Assembly: GCA_023460035.1 (NCBI GenBank)
Contig: JAEWRN010000021.1
Coordinates: forward strand, 310,001 to 374,000
Length of the DNA: 64,000 nucleotides
DNA from: Bacillota bacterium
GTDB lineage: Bacteria > Bacillota > Clostridia > Oscillospirales > Ruminococcaceae
Direction of reading: 5' to 3'
The translations under genes were made by a program, and so were the position numbers. Below the pieces are notes generated by a model, which was not told the origin of the DNA, searched no databases, and saw only the letters and a program-made list of their open reading frames with translations. Below, piece by piece: positions 56,187-64,000 of this stretch. Position 1 is the first letter of the stretch. The number at the start of each line of letters is the position of its first letter.

Positions 56187-58006
56187 ACACAGAAGAACAG
56201 CCGAAGGAGAAGAAAGCAGGCCCTAAAGAAAACCGTGAAATGACGGCAGGCGCGGTATGGCACGAGTACGAAAACGCGAGAAGCTATAACGAGGCGATTG
56301 ACCTATACAATACCGTGGAAAAAAATGAGGACTTTTATATTGGCGAACAGTGGCGCGGCGTACATGCCCCGAACCTGGACAAGCCGGTATTTAACATTTT
56401 GGCGCGGGTGGTGAAGTTTTTTATCTCGTCGATTATGTCGGATGACATTGGGGTTTCGCTAGAGGCGTTTGACGAGACCGAAGAGGATAAGCCAATGCTG
56501 GATATGGTGGCAGAGCAGATGGATGCGGTGATGGAAAACACCGCGTACAAGAAAAAGTGCCGTGAGGTGATCCGCAATGCGGCAGTAGACGGCGACGGCT
56601 GCCTGCACTTTTATTTTGACCCGGAAGAAGAGAACGGGCCGCAGACAATCAGCCTGCCCGGTGCGCAGGATTTTATGCCGACACCGGGGCAGATACAGAC
56701 TGAGATGATTGAAAATACAAACCTGCACTTTGGCAACCCCCAGAACCGGGAGTTGCAACAGCAACCCTATTTGCTGCTGAACTACCGCAGGCTGGTGACA
56801 CAGGTAAAGCGGGAAGCGGAGCAAAATGGGTGCGACCCGGATGAGGTGCAGCCGGATGAGGATGAAAACCGCCGAAGCAATGAACAGGAAGACGGCAAGG
56901 TGACGGTGGTGCGCCGGTATTGGAAGCAGAAAAGCGGCGCACGCCGCACGGTGTGGTGCTGCGAAGTTTGTGCGGGTGGGTTTGTGCGAAAGCCGTGGGA
57001 CACGGGATACACCCTTTACCCGGTGACGATGCTGCCGTGGGAGAAGGTGAAGAACCGTTACCACGGGCAGGCGGCGCTGACGGGGCTGATACCGAACCAG
57101 ATTTATGTGAACAAGCTGTACGCGCTGGCGATGGAGCATGTGAAGAAAATGGCGTTCCCCAAAGTGGTGTACAACAGCAACCTGTTGCCGCAGGGTTGGG
57201 ATAACCGGGTAGGCGCGGCGATTGGCGTGCCAGGGGACCCCAACGCCGCCGTGGCTGCGGGGTACCGCGCGCCGGATATGTCGGCACAGGTGATGCAGTT
57301 GATCGACCGCGTGATTGAGATGACACGCGACACGATGGGGGCATCGGATGCGGCACTGGGGAATGTGCGGCCGGACAATACCAGTGCGATTATTGTGACG
57401 CAAAAAGCGACAGCAATGCCGCTGGAACTGCAAAAGCAGGACTTTTACAGCTTTGTGGAAGAAACGGTGCGCATTTGGCTGGACATGATGACAGTCAATT
57501 ACGGGGTGCGCCCGGTGCGCATGAAGACGGTGAAACCCGACACGACCGACTTAGCACAGACGCAGGCAAATGGGTTGCCCGCACAGCAGGGTGCAATGAC
57601 AGCAGAACCGGAAGAAGAAATGCAGACGATACTGTTTGACTTTGCCCAACTGGCGCAAAAAAGACTGAAGCTGAACGTGGAGATTGGTGCCGCAACCTAT
57701 TGGTCGGAACTGATGCAGGTGCAGACAATGGACAACCTGTTTGGCCGCGGGCTGATGGATGCCGAAACCTACCTTGAAAATATGCCGCGCGGGTATATCC
57801 CGAACCGTACGCAGTTGATACAGGCACTGCAAAAGCAGGCACAGCAGGCTGCCCAGACGCAGCAGGAAGCGATGGCAGGACAGGGAGTAGCACAGGGTGT
57901 GCAAGGCGCACAAGGAGCACAAGGAGCACAAGGAGCACAAGGAGCACAGCAACAACTGCCCCCTGCCCTAATGGAAGCAATGATGAAAGGGGGCGGTGCA
58001 ACATGA
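56183..58006 (+). CDS. Phage portal protein
   Basis: A 607-residue protein following TerL, with the features of large Firmicute-phage portals: DFYIGEQWRGV near the N-terminus, PVFNILARVVKFFISSIMSDD, GLIPNQIYVNKLYALAMEHVKKMAFPKVVYN in the core, and an acidic clip region. Twelve copies form the ring through which DNA enters. The GTG at 56183 has AGGAGGAGG 7 nt upstream and is preferred over the GTG at 56177. The C-terminus is Gln/Ala/Gly-rich, with about five GAQ repeats that could vary in number. The stop overlaps the next gene in ATGA. Confidence 0.85.
   Translation: MNTEEQPKEKKAGPKENREMTAGAVWHEYENARSYNEAIDLYNTVEKNEDFYIGEQWRGVHAPNLDKPVFNILARVVKFFISSIMSDDIGVSLEAFDETEEDKPMLDMVAEQMDAVMENTAYKKKCREVIRNAAVDGDGCLHFYFDPEEENGPQTISLPGAQDFMPTPGQIQTEMIENTNLHFGNPQNRELQQQPYLLLNYRRLVTQVKREAEQNGCDPDEVQPDEDENRRSNEQEDGKVTVVRRYWKQKSGARRTVWCCEVCAGGFVRKPWDTGYTLYPVTMLPWEKVKNRYHGQAALTGLIPNQIYVNKLYALAMEHVKKMAFPKVVYNSNLLPQGWDNRVGAAIGVPGDPNAAVAAGYRAPDMSAQVMQLIDRVIEMTRDTMGASDAALGNVRPDNTSAIIVTQKATAMPLELQKQDFYSFVEETVRIWLDMMTVNYGVRPVRMKTVKPDTTDLAQTQANGLPAQQGAMTAEPEEEMQTILFDFAQLAQKRLKLNVEIGAATYWSELMQVQTMDNLFGRGLMDAETYLENMPRGYIPNRTQLIQALQKQAQQAAQTQQEAMAGQGVAQGVQGAQGAQGAQGAQGAQQQLPPALMEAMMKGGGAT
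57902..57946 (+). repeat. 9-bp tandem repeat in the portal gene
   Basis: Five in-frame units of CAAGGAGCA (first one CAAGGCGCA) encode a Gln-Gly-Ala run near the C-terminus; slippage would keep the frame. Confidence 0.9.
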
Positions 58007-58167
58007 TGAAGTGCCCGTGTTGTAAAAGAGAGGGGCGTGTATTAAAGGTGAATGAGAATGCGCCTGAGGGTGTGGTGGCGACGTACATCTGCACAAACCG
58101 GCAGTGTGCGAACCGGGACCAGGAGATTGGGCAGGAGATACTGCGTGCTGCCAAAGACCCCAAATAA
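58003..58167 (+). CDS. Small zinc-finger phage protein
   Basis: A 54-residue protein starting MMKCPCCKREGR and later YICTNRQCANRD: two Cys pairs separated by ~22 residues, a zinc-ribbon pattern. Its ATG overlaps the portal stop, so it is translationally coupled. The rest is acidic (GQEILRAAKDPK). Small zinc ribbons in this slot are frequent in gut Firmicute phages, with no known role. Confidence 0.75.
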   Translation: MMKCPCCKREGRVLKVNENAPEGVVATYICTNRQCANRDQEIGQEILRAAKDPK

Positions 58168-58221
58168 AATTGTGTTTTGCGCCAGTTGCTGACCAGGTAG
58201 CCGGTGTGGAAGGGAGCAAAG

Positions 58222-59007
58222 ATGGACGAGAGAGAAACCTTGGCAGAGCAGCCCGGCACAGTAGAGGAGACCACCAAAACTGAAGAGGCGCCGCAAGGGG
58301 AGAACCTGACGGACGAAGCACAGCCGGAGGCAGACCTGCCGATGGCAGAAGCGAACACTGCGGCGGGGGAGACGGGCGAAGCGGAGGGAGAGCAAAAACA
58401 ACAAGAACCAGAACAGCAGCTGACGCTGAAATATTACGGCAAAGAGGTAACGCTGTCGGCGCAACAAGTGGTAGCGTTGGCACAAAAAGGCCTTGATTAC
58501 GATAAGGTACGCAGTGAGCGCGACGGCTTTAAAAGCGGCCGGGAAATGACCTTGCTGAACCAGTATGCGGCGGCGAGCGGGATGCCGCTGCCACAGTATT
58601 TGGACCATTTGGAAAAAGGGTTGGAGCGCGCACAAGTGCAGCGGGAAATGCAGCGAGGGATGCCGGAAAATGCCGCGCGAGAGCTTGCGAAGATGCGACG
58701 TGAAACATTGCAGCGCGAGCAGCAGGAGGCAGGAGAAAAACAACGGCTGGCCCCGTTTATGGAGCTGTTGCAGGAATACCCGGACCTGAAAGAGTTGCCC
58801 AAAGAGGCATTGCAGCGCATCCAGAAGGGGGAAAGCCCGCTGGCGGCCTACCGCGCGGTAGAGCTGGAGCGGCTGAAGAACCAGAAAGCGGCGCAGGATG
58901 CGGCGGCGCAGAACCGGCGCACCGCACCGGGCACTGCGACCGGACTTGGCGGTAAAGAGAAGACCGACCCATTTGTGGCCGGATTTTTAGACGGATTTCG
59001 AGATTAA
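58222..59007 (+). CDS. Phage capsid scaffolding-type protein
   Basis: A 261-residue highly charged protein just before the capsid gene. The first ~75 residues are Glu/Pro/Thr-rich and disordered. A short conserved segment LTLKYYGKEVTLSAQQVVALAQKGLDYDKV is followed by helical, Glu/Arg/Gln-rich coiled coil (residues ~130-235) and an acidic tail ending GFLDGFRD. This composition and position fit an internal scaffolding protein that directs capsid assembly and is then removed. ATG at 58222 has AAGGGAG 5 nt upstream. Confidence 0.8.
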   Translation: MDERETLAEQPGTVEETTKTEEAPQGENLTDEAQPEADLPMAEANTAAGETGEAEGEQKQQEPEQQLTLKYYGKEVTLSAQQVVALAQKGLDYDKVRSERDGFKSGREMTLLNQYAAASGMPLPQYLDHLEKGLERAQVQREMQRGMPENAARELAKMRRETLQREQQEAGEKQRLAPFMELLQEYPDLKELPKEALQRIQKGESPLAAYRAVELERLKNQKAAQDAAAQNRRTAPGTATGLGGKEKTDPFVAGFLDGFRD

Positions 59008-59022
59008 CAGGAGGAATGAAAT

Positions 59023-60081
59023 TTGAGCCAGACGATCAATTTGGATACCCGTGTTTCGACGAAGGTGGACCAGGCGTTCACGATGGACAGTATGATTAAA
59101 AGCCGCCTTTCAGGCGACAACGAGTTTGTGGGCGCGCGCACGGTGCGGGTGCACGACATCAGCACCGTGCCGCTGAACGACTATGACCGAACCGCCGGCG
59201 GCAACCGCTATGGCACACCGACCGAGGTGGGCGACACGGTGGAAGAGCTGACCATGAGCCAGGACAAGAGCTTTTCGGGCGTGATTGACAAGGGCAACAA
59301 CCTGGACCAGGCAATCAACAAAGCCGGCAAATTTATGGGCGTGCAGATGAGCGAAGAGGTAATCCCGACTTATGACCGCTATTGCCTGAGTGCACTGGCG
59401 AACAAAGCGGGCAAGATTGTGGGCAACACCGCCGCGATTGACAAGACCAACGTGATTGCGCGGTTTTCGGCAGCGCGAAAACACCTGCTGGACCACCGTG
59501 TGCCGGTAAAGGGCCGGACCTGGTATGTGCGCACCGAGGTGTTTAACGCGCTGGTGGAGACCGAGCAGTTTAAAAACCTGGACAAGATTGGGCCCCGTGC
59601 GGTGGTGCAGGGCCAGGTAGGCGATATTTTTGGTGCACCGGTGGTAGAGGTGCCGGAAGACCTGATGCCCGCACAGGTGAACTTTATTCTGGTGCACAAA
59701 CGTGCGGCAAGCGCCCCGGTAAAAATTTGGGACAACAAGGTGCACCTTGACCCGCCGGGTATCAGCGGCAACCTGTGCGAAGGCCGTTTTTATTATGACC
59801 TGTTTGTGTTTGGCGCGAAGGCGGACGGCGTATATGTTGACGTGACCGGCGCAAGAGGGACAGTGCTGGCGGCGCCGACCATCAACGCGACCAGCGGCGC
59901 GATTACGGCGGCAGCGGGTGCGAGCGTGAAATACACCACAGATGGCAGTGACCCGCGCTATTCGGCGACGGCGCTGGTGGGCACAGCACCTGCGGTGCAG
60001 GCGGGAATGACTGTGCGGGCGTACCAGTATAAAGACGGGGCATACCCCTCGGTGGTGGCACAGGCAACACTGGCCGACTAA
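59023..60081 (+). CDS. Major capsid protein with C-terminal Ig-like (chitobiase-type) domain
   Basis: A 352-residue protein. Residues ~1-275 look like an HK97-fold-type capsid protein of the Firmicute-phage kind (SRLSGDNEFVGARTVRVHDIS, DKSFSGVIDKGNNLDQ, IWDNKVHLDPPGI). The last ~70 residues, from APTINATSGAI through VKYTTDGSDPRYSATA to VVAQATL, match the small Ig-like domain at the C-terminus of chitobiases (CHB_HEX_C, with the hallmark YTTDGSDP). Such add-on domains on capsids can decorate the virion and bind glycans. The start is TTG at 59023 behind AGGAGG. Confidence 0.82.
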   Translation: MSQTINLDTRVSTKVDQAFTMDSMIKSRLSGDNEFVGARTVRVHDISTVPLNDYDRTAGGNRYGTPTEVGDTVEELTMSQDKSFSGVIDKGNNLDQAINKAGKFMGVQMSEEVIPTYDRYCLSALANKAGKIVGNTAAIDKTNVIARFSAARKHLLDHRVPVKGRTWYVRTEVFNALVETEQFKNLDKIGPRAVVQGQVGDIFGAPVVEVPEDLMPAQVNFILVHKRAASAPVKIWDNKVHLDPPGISGNLCEGRFYYDLFVFGAKADGVYVDVTGARGTVLAAPTINATSGAITAAAGASVKYTTDGSDPRYSATALVGTAPAVQAGMTVRAYQYKDGAYPSVVAQATLAD

Positions 60082-60279
60082 CCGAAGAAAAAATGAGCCG
60101 GGTGGGTAATAGGCAGGGGCAAAAAATGAACTGGGCCCCGGGGAGGAATAAAGAAGTAATCGGCGAGAGGAAGAGAACGGGCAATGGCCGACTGCTTTTT
60201 AAAAATTAGAAACCTTGATAGAAAAAGAAATGAGACAAAAGGTGCCGCTGTATATCGGCGGAGCTGTGGAGGGAAAAGA

Positions 60280-60657
60280 ATGACGGCAAATGAACTTTTT
60301 GCACTTGCCGCGGGGTGGTTGGTGCAGACGCCGGAGGAAAGCGACGACGTAAAGCCGTTTGTGCCGGGCATGTTGAATGTGCTGCTGGCCGAAGCCCTGC
60401 CCTATGAAAATGCGCTGCGGCGGCAAGAGGGGCTGGAAGAATTAAAAGAGGCCCCCAAGGTGACGGCGGCGAGCATGGAAGAAGAAATTGACTACCGCCC
60501 GGTACTGCTGCGCATTGCACTGCCCTATGGGCTTGCCGCTGATTTTTGCCGTGCTGCGGAAAACAATGCGATGATGGATGATTTTAGGGCGAAATATGTG
60601 ACGGCGCTTTGGGAGAGCCAGCAGGCAAAGAGCGAGGCAATAAAGGACTTTTATTGA
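60280..60657 (+). CDS. Probable head-tail connector protein
   Basis: A 125-residue, mostly helical acidic protein (MTANELFALAAGWL, PFVPGMLNVLLAEALPYENALR, AKYVTALWESQQAKSEAIKDFY). Position after the major capsid gene and size fit an adaptor/connector of the head-completion module. No specific family is recognised. The ATG at 60280 follows GGAGGG; the frame is open further upstream without a ribosome site. The region 60082-60279 between capsid and this gene holds no other convincing gene. Confidence 0.6.
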   Translation: MTANELFALAAGWLVQTPEESDDVKPFVPGMLNVLLAEALPYENALRRQEGLEELKEAPKVTAASMEEEIDYRPVLLRIALPYGLAADFCRAAENNAMMDDFRAKYVTALWESQQAKSEAIKDFY

Positions 60658-60672
60658 AAGGGGAGAGGCTGA

Positions 60673-63600
60673 ATGCCGCAGATGCCAAGAGGACGGCAAT
60701 GGAGTTCGCCCGCGACGTACACGGTGGAGCTGTCGAAGTTTCGCGGGGTGGATTTGACCTCCAGCGTTGTGAACGTGGATTTGAGACGGTCGCCTGACGC
60801 GCCGAATATGATCCCGGATGCGGATGGATTCCCCGCAAAAAGGCCCGGCTGGCACACGCTGGCGCGGCTGGATGGGCAGGTCAATGGGGCATACAGCTTG
60901 CAAAAAGAGGGCAAAGAGCACGAGCTGGTGCACGCGGGCACAAAACTGTATGAAATGCTGCTGGGCACCGATGAACTGCCGGAAGGCGGGGTGCTGGACG
61001 GGGCAGTAATTCGGCATGAGCGAGCCCGGCAGATTACCACACATGGCAAGACGGGCTGTGTAAAAAATGTAACGGTTTATGGAAAAACGGCACAAAGCGG
61101 AACAGGTGACCCAAGCCCTACAAATATCAGAAAAATACACGGAGTTGGGGATTTTGATAAACACTTTGTGTTAAATGGATCCGTTGTTAGTGTCACGGAT
61201 TTAGGAAGTGTTTTAAGATGCGGGGTAACAACTGCACTATGCCCGGATATTAAGTATGATGCCAGCATATCAGAAGCAGAATCAGTTTCATCAGCGTTAA
61301 AACTTGACACATCATATACCGGAGATTTTGAGCACTACTATTTGACAGAAACAACAACGTATTATTTCATCGGAAAATCAAAATTGACGGATTACACGGT
61401 TTCCGCAGTGAATACATATTTGGTAAGTAACCCAATTGATGTTTGGTATAAATCGACGGCGTTTGAGGTCGCAGCACAAGTATATTGTGGGATTAAATTA
61501 GAAGATGAGACAGGGTACCACGGGTATGCGGTAGAGAGCAGCCAGGCACTGTTTGATGGAGATACGATTGAAACAAATGTGCTGAGAAGTGGAGAGTACA
61601 AGCAAAGAGAATATCGTACAAAGAAAAAAATCACATTTGATGGGTCTGAATCATGGGATATTGCTGCGTGGGGTAAACCGGGTTTTCCATGGGGAAGTAC
61701 AGACTATGCCAGATTTGTATTAATCTTAAATCCTGCTCCAATACAAAATCAGGCTCCGGTATGTAATTGTTTTCCGGGTTATGTACTTGGAGACATTAAT
61801 GTAGAAGCTGCAGCCATTGGAACAAGTTCTTATTTCCATATAATCATACAAAAAACAAGACTTTCAACGGTAGATGTACCGGGTTTTAAAACATGGTTAG
61901 CATCAAATAATATCACAATTGTCTATGACCTTGCTACGCCGACAGAAACTCTTGCAGAACCTGTGAAGATAGAACAGGAAACGGGAAAGTTTACATTGAC
62001 GGCTGAAGGGGAAATTGCCGCAGAACTGTTTGCGGCAAAAGAGATTTGCAGTGAGATGGCAGATGCCCGCAGTAAGGCGGTGCAGCTGAAAGAAAAGCTG
62101 TGGATTTTGGACGGCACGACCTACCGCTGCTATGACGCAGAAAAGGTAAGACCGGTGAGTGAAATTGCCACGGTGCCAATGATTACGGTGGCGAAAGCCC
62201 CCAACGGGCAGTACGGTGCAACGAGCAACCTGCCGCCGAACCTGTTGACCGGCAAACGCACCGACAGCTATGCAGGGCTGGCTGCCACTGCAAGTGAGGC
62301 CGTGTATTACCTGAGCTATAACGACCTTTCGGCGGAAAAGGTGAAGGCGGAAATTTTGAATGCTGCCGGCGACTGGGTTGCTAAAAGTGAGGGCACGGAC
62401 TTTACAGTGGACCGTGTACTGGGGAAAATCACCTTTAATATTGCGCCCGGGAAAAGCCCGGTAGAGGGTGAAGACAATGTGCACATCACCTACGAAGTAA
62501 AGGCAAGCCATGCGGACCAGATCAACCATTGCCGCCATGCGATTTTGTATGGTGTGAAAGGCGCAATGGACCGGGAATTTATGGCCGGCAGCAAGGAAGA
62601 ACCCAATGTGGACTATTGGTCGCAATGGAATGACCCGACATATTTTGGTGACACGTGGTATGGAATGCTGGGGCAGGAATCCAGCCCGATTGTGGGGTAT
62701 TCGGTATTATCGGATGCTTTAGTGACCCATAAGTACGCGGAGGAAAACGGGCGGAATGCGTTTGTGCGCAAGGGCACGCTGGACGATGACGGGTTTGCGG
62801 TGTTCCCAATTTCAAATGTGATCCAGGGGGAGGGTGCGGTGTGCCCCGATGCGTTTGAGTCGCTATCCTCTGAGCCGGTATTTTTGACCCGGCGTGGCGT
62901 TTATGCATTGACCCCCAGTGACATTACAGGGGAACGCTATGCACAGGAACGCAGCTTTTTTATTTCAGCTGCGCTGGAAAACGAGGACCTTTCCGGCTGC
63001 TGCGCAGTGTGCTGGGGACGGTTTTATGTGCTGGCCTGCAAAGACCGGCTGTATCTGCTGGATTCTGCCCAAAAGAGCTATGAGGGGAAAACGCCGTACT
63101 CGAACTACCAATATGAATGCTACTACTGGGAAAACATTGGGGCGAGCCGCCTTTGGGTGAGAGAAAACACCTTGTATTTTGGCACGAAGAGCGGCGAGGT
63201 GCATGCATTTTGGCAGGATAAGCTAACCTCGCACGCCAACGACGACGGGGCTGCGATTAAGGCAAGATGGACGACCCCGCTGATGAATTTTGGCTTTTGG
63301 GACCGGCTGAAGTTGATTAGCGGAGTGTGGGTAGTAGGGCAGCCCTATACCCGCAGCGGCGGCAACATTTATTATGCGACCGACCGGGAATATGCAAAGC
63401 TGGCCAGAGGGTATAAGGTGGATATTTTCAATTGGGATGATATCGATTTTAACCGCTGGACCTTTAATACCCTTGACCGGCCCAATGTGGTGCCGGCAAG
63501 AAAAACGGACGATGAACTGATTGACGCATATTTAGACCCTGGGTATATTATGACAGATGCAGATAAGAGAGTTGCATATGAGGTTATTGATCGCTTTCGT

Positions 63601-64000
63601 GATACCAGCAAACAATACAACCCTATTGATGCGCAACAGATGGCTAATGTATTAAATCCGGAAAAGGCAAAAAAAATAGAATCTTTAGAGATAAAAATGA
63701 GCCCAGTAGTCGCAGCTATGTCTGGTGCGGCAGATGGTGTTCTTCTTTATCCACTGATGAGCTCTATTGAAAAAAATATATTCAAAAGTAATTCTCTGGA
63801 AAAAGACCGCGAAAATATGCAGACACAAAACCCTGTACCTTTTGCTTTGGGCGAAATGGCGGGCAAAGTGGCACTAACAAAAGGTCTTGGCGGGGTGGTG
63901 TCCGGCGCAGTCTCGGCGGCCCCCGTTTTAAGTGAGGCCCCGGCCTTGTTTCAAAATGCGGTTTCTACAGGGGTAGCACTGGGCCTGCCGGATGGGGTGA
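60673..64000 (+). CDS. Large phage structural/tail-associated protein (partial, open at right edge)
   Basis: The frame is open from ATG 60673 (GGGGAGAGG just upstream) to the window end, at least 1109 residues. Residues ~1-120 (ELSKFRGVDLTSSVVNVDLRRSPDAPNM) and ~450-950 use host-like GC-rich codons. Residues ~125-440 are encoded by clearly AT-rich DNA (61040-61990). This insert starts with TAQSGTGDPSPTNIRKI and ends IVYDLATPTETLAEPV, like the GTPTPDNP..LATP module seen in many phage tail and receptor-binding proteins. A second AT-rich part begins near 63535 (TDADKRVAYEVIDRFRD), followed by an Ala/Gly-rich hydrophobic stretch. The exact role is unknown; a tail-tip or adhesin protein is likely. 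Confidence 0.75.
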   Translation, partial: MPQMPRGRQWSSPATYTVELSKFRGVDLTSSVVNVDLRRSPDAPNMIPDADGFPAKRPGWHTLARLDGQVNGAYSLQKEGKEHELVHAGTKLYEMLLGTDELPEGGVLDGAVIRHERARQITTHGKTGCVKNVTVYGKTAQSGTGDPSPTNIRKIHGVGDFDKHFVLNGSVVSVTDLGSVLRCGVTTALCPDIKYDASISEAESVSSALKLDTSYTGDFEHYYLTETTTYYFIGKSKLTDYTVSAVNTYLVSNPIDVWYKSTAFEVAAQVYCGIKLEDETGYHGYAVESSQALFDGDTIETNVLRSGEYKQREYRTKKKITFDGSESWDIAAWGKPGFPWGSTDYARFVLILNPAPIQNQAPVCNCFPGYVLGDINVEAAAIGTSSYFHIIIQKTRLSTVDVPGFKTWLASNNITIVYDLATPTETLAEPVKIEQETGKFTLTAEGEIAAELFAAKEICSEMADARSKAVQLKEKLWILDGTTYRCYDAEKVRPVSEIATVPMITVAKAPNGQYGATSNLPPNLLTGKRTDSYAGLAATASEAVYYLSYNDLSAEKVKAEILNAAGDWVAKSEGTDFTVDRVLGKITFNIAPGKSPVEGEDNVHITYEVKASHADQINHCRHAILYGVKGAMDREFMAGSKEEPNVDYWSQWNDPTYFGDTWYGMLGQESSPIVGYSVLSDALVTHKYAEENGRNAFVRKGTLDDDGFAVFPISNVIQGEGAVCPDAFESLSSEPVFLTRRGVYALTPSDITGERYAQERSFFISAALENEDLSGCCAVCWGRFYVLACKDRLYLLDSAQKSYEGKTPYSNYQYECYYWENIGASRLWVRENTLYFGTKSGEVHAFWQDKLTSHANDDGAAIKARWTTPLMNFGFWDRLKLISGVWVVGQPYTRSGGNIYYATDREYAKLARGYKVDIFNWDDIDFNRWTFNTLDRPNVVPARKTDDELIDAYLDPGYIMTDADKRVAYEVIDRFRDTSKQYNPIDAQQMANVLNPEKAKKIESLEIKMSPVVAAMSGAADGVLLYPLMSSIEKNIFKSNSLEKDRENMQTQNPVPFALGEMAGKVALTKGLGGVVSGAVSAAPVLSEAPALFQNAVSTGVALGLPDGV
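61040..61990 (+). other. AT-rich inserted module inside the last phage gene
   Basis: Codon choice switches from C/G-ending to A/T-ending codons at about 61040 and back at about 61990 without breaking the frame. The boundaries coincide with the recognisable start and end motifs of the receptor-binding-type module. Confidence 0.75.

Larger units (their letters stand above)
54009..64000 (+). mobile_element. Prophage packaging and head module, running off the right edge
   Basis: Nine same-strand genes in classic tailed-phage order: TerS, TerL, a small protein, portal, a zinc-finger protein, scaffold, major capsid, connector and a large tail-associated protein, with short gaps or overlaps. There is no integrase, repressor or attachment site on the left side, where cspA ends only ~210 nt away. 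Base composition of the head genes is host-like, so long residence or adaptation is likely. Confidence 0.85.

Noticed and set aside
57895..57955. CRISPR-like short repeats
   Set aside because: Units are 9 bp, contiguous and in-frame in the portal gene; no spacers.

Overview
The window reads as the chromosome of a GC-rich, low-GC-lineage Gram-positive gut bacterium, most like the Oscillospiraceae (Faecalibacterium / Subdoligranulum / Gemmiger group). This rests on gene content (Firmicute-type pyrK-pyrD, DUF1292, DUF3842, C_GCAxxG_C_C, ROK glucokinase, YtvI-like permease), strong AGGAGG ribosome sites, frequent TTG/GTG starts, sigma-A type promoters and U-rich intrinsic terminators. The genus is an inference. 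I found no rRNA, tRNA or CRISPR array.

Region by region. 1-754: the first codons of a nicotinamidase-like hydrolase (leftward) and an HD-domain protein. 820-9604: a de novo pyrimidine operon pyrC-carA-carB-pyrK-pyrD-pyrF-pyrE with overlapping genes, driven by a near-consensus promoter sitting on a perfect 14-bp inverted repeat and followed by an attenuator-like hairpin. 9732-18951: HAD phosphatase, lipoprotein, an ECF transporter S subunit divergent from a MocR-type regulator that lacks the PLP lysine, M20 peptidase, YbaK-type deacylase, glyoxalase-fold protein, and two tandem paralogous double-HD (HD-GYP) proteins. 19036-26051: a MacB/FtsX-type ABC exporter with a very long coiled coil, a small zinc ribbon protein, glucokinase and threonine aldolase. 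26174-33679: DEAD-box helicase, a C_GCAxxG_C_C protein, an Lsa-like ABC-F protein behind a ~300-nt leader with two intrinsic terminators, a ricin-type lectin with a histone-like tail, 8-oxoguanine glycosylase and an RlmB-type methyltransferase with an expanded repetitive N-terminus. 33720-41473: a degenerate P-type ATPase without its catalytic Asp, an EF-G-like GTPase with altered G motifs, greA and lysS. 41650-44284: a compact arsenic island arsR-arsP-thioredoxin-arsN1-arsC. 44347-53797: ruvX, a GNAT acetyltransferase, DUF3842, cardiolipin synthase, a cyclophilin lipoprotein, DUF1292, a candidate 6S RNA, a Ser/Ala/Lys-repeat lipoprotein, a diguanylate cyclase, a YtvI-like permease and a cold-shock gene. 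53858-64000: the packaging and head genes of a tailed phage (TerS, TerL, portal, scaffold, major capsid, connector, large tail-associated protein), running off the right edge.

The most unusual content is the ABC-F leader RNA, the pseudo-P-type ATPase, the lectin with a lysine-rich tail, the lysine-less MocR regulator, the capsid gene with an Ig-like sugar-binding-type extension, and the last phage gene, into which an AT-rich receptor-binding-type module appears to have been spliced. Functions come from motif recognition by eye; no database search was run.
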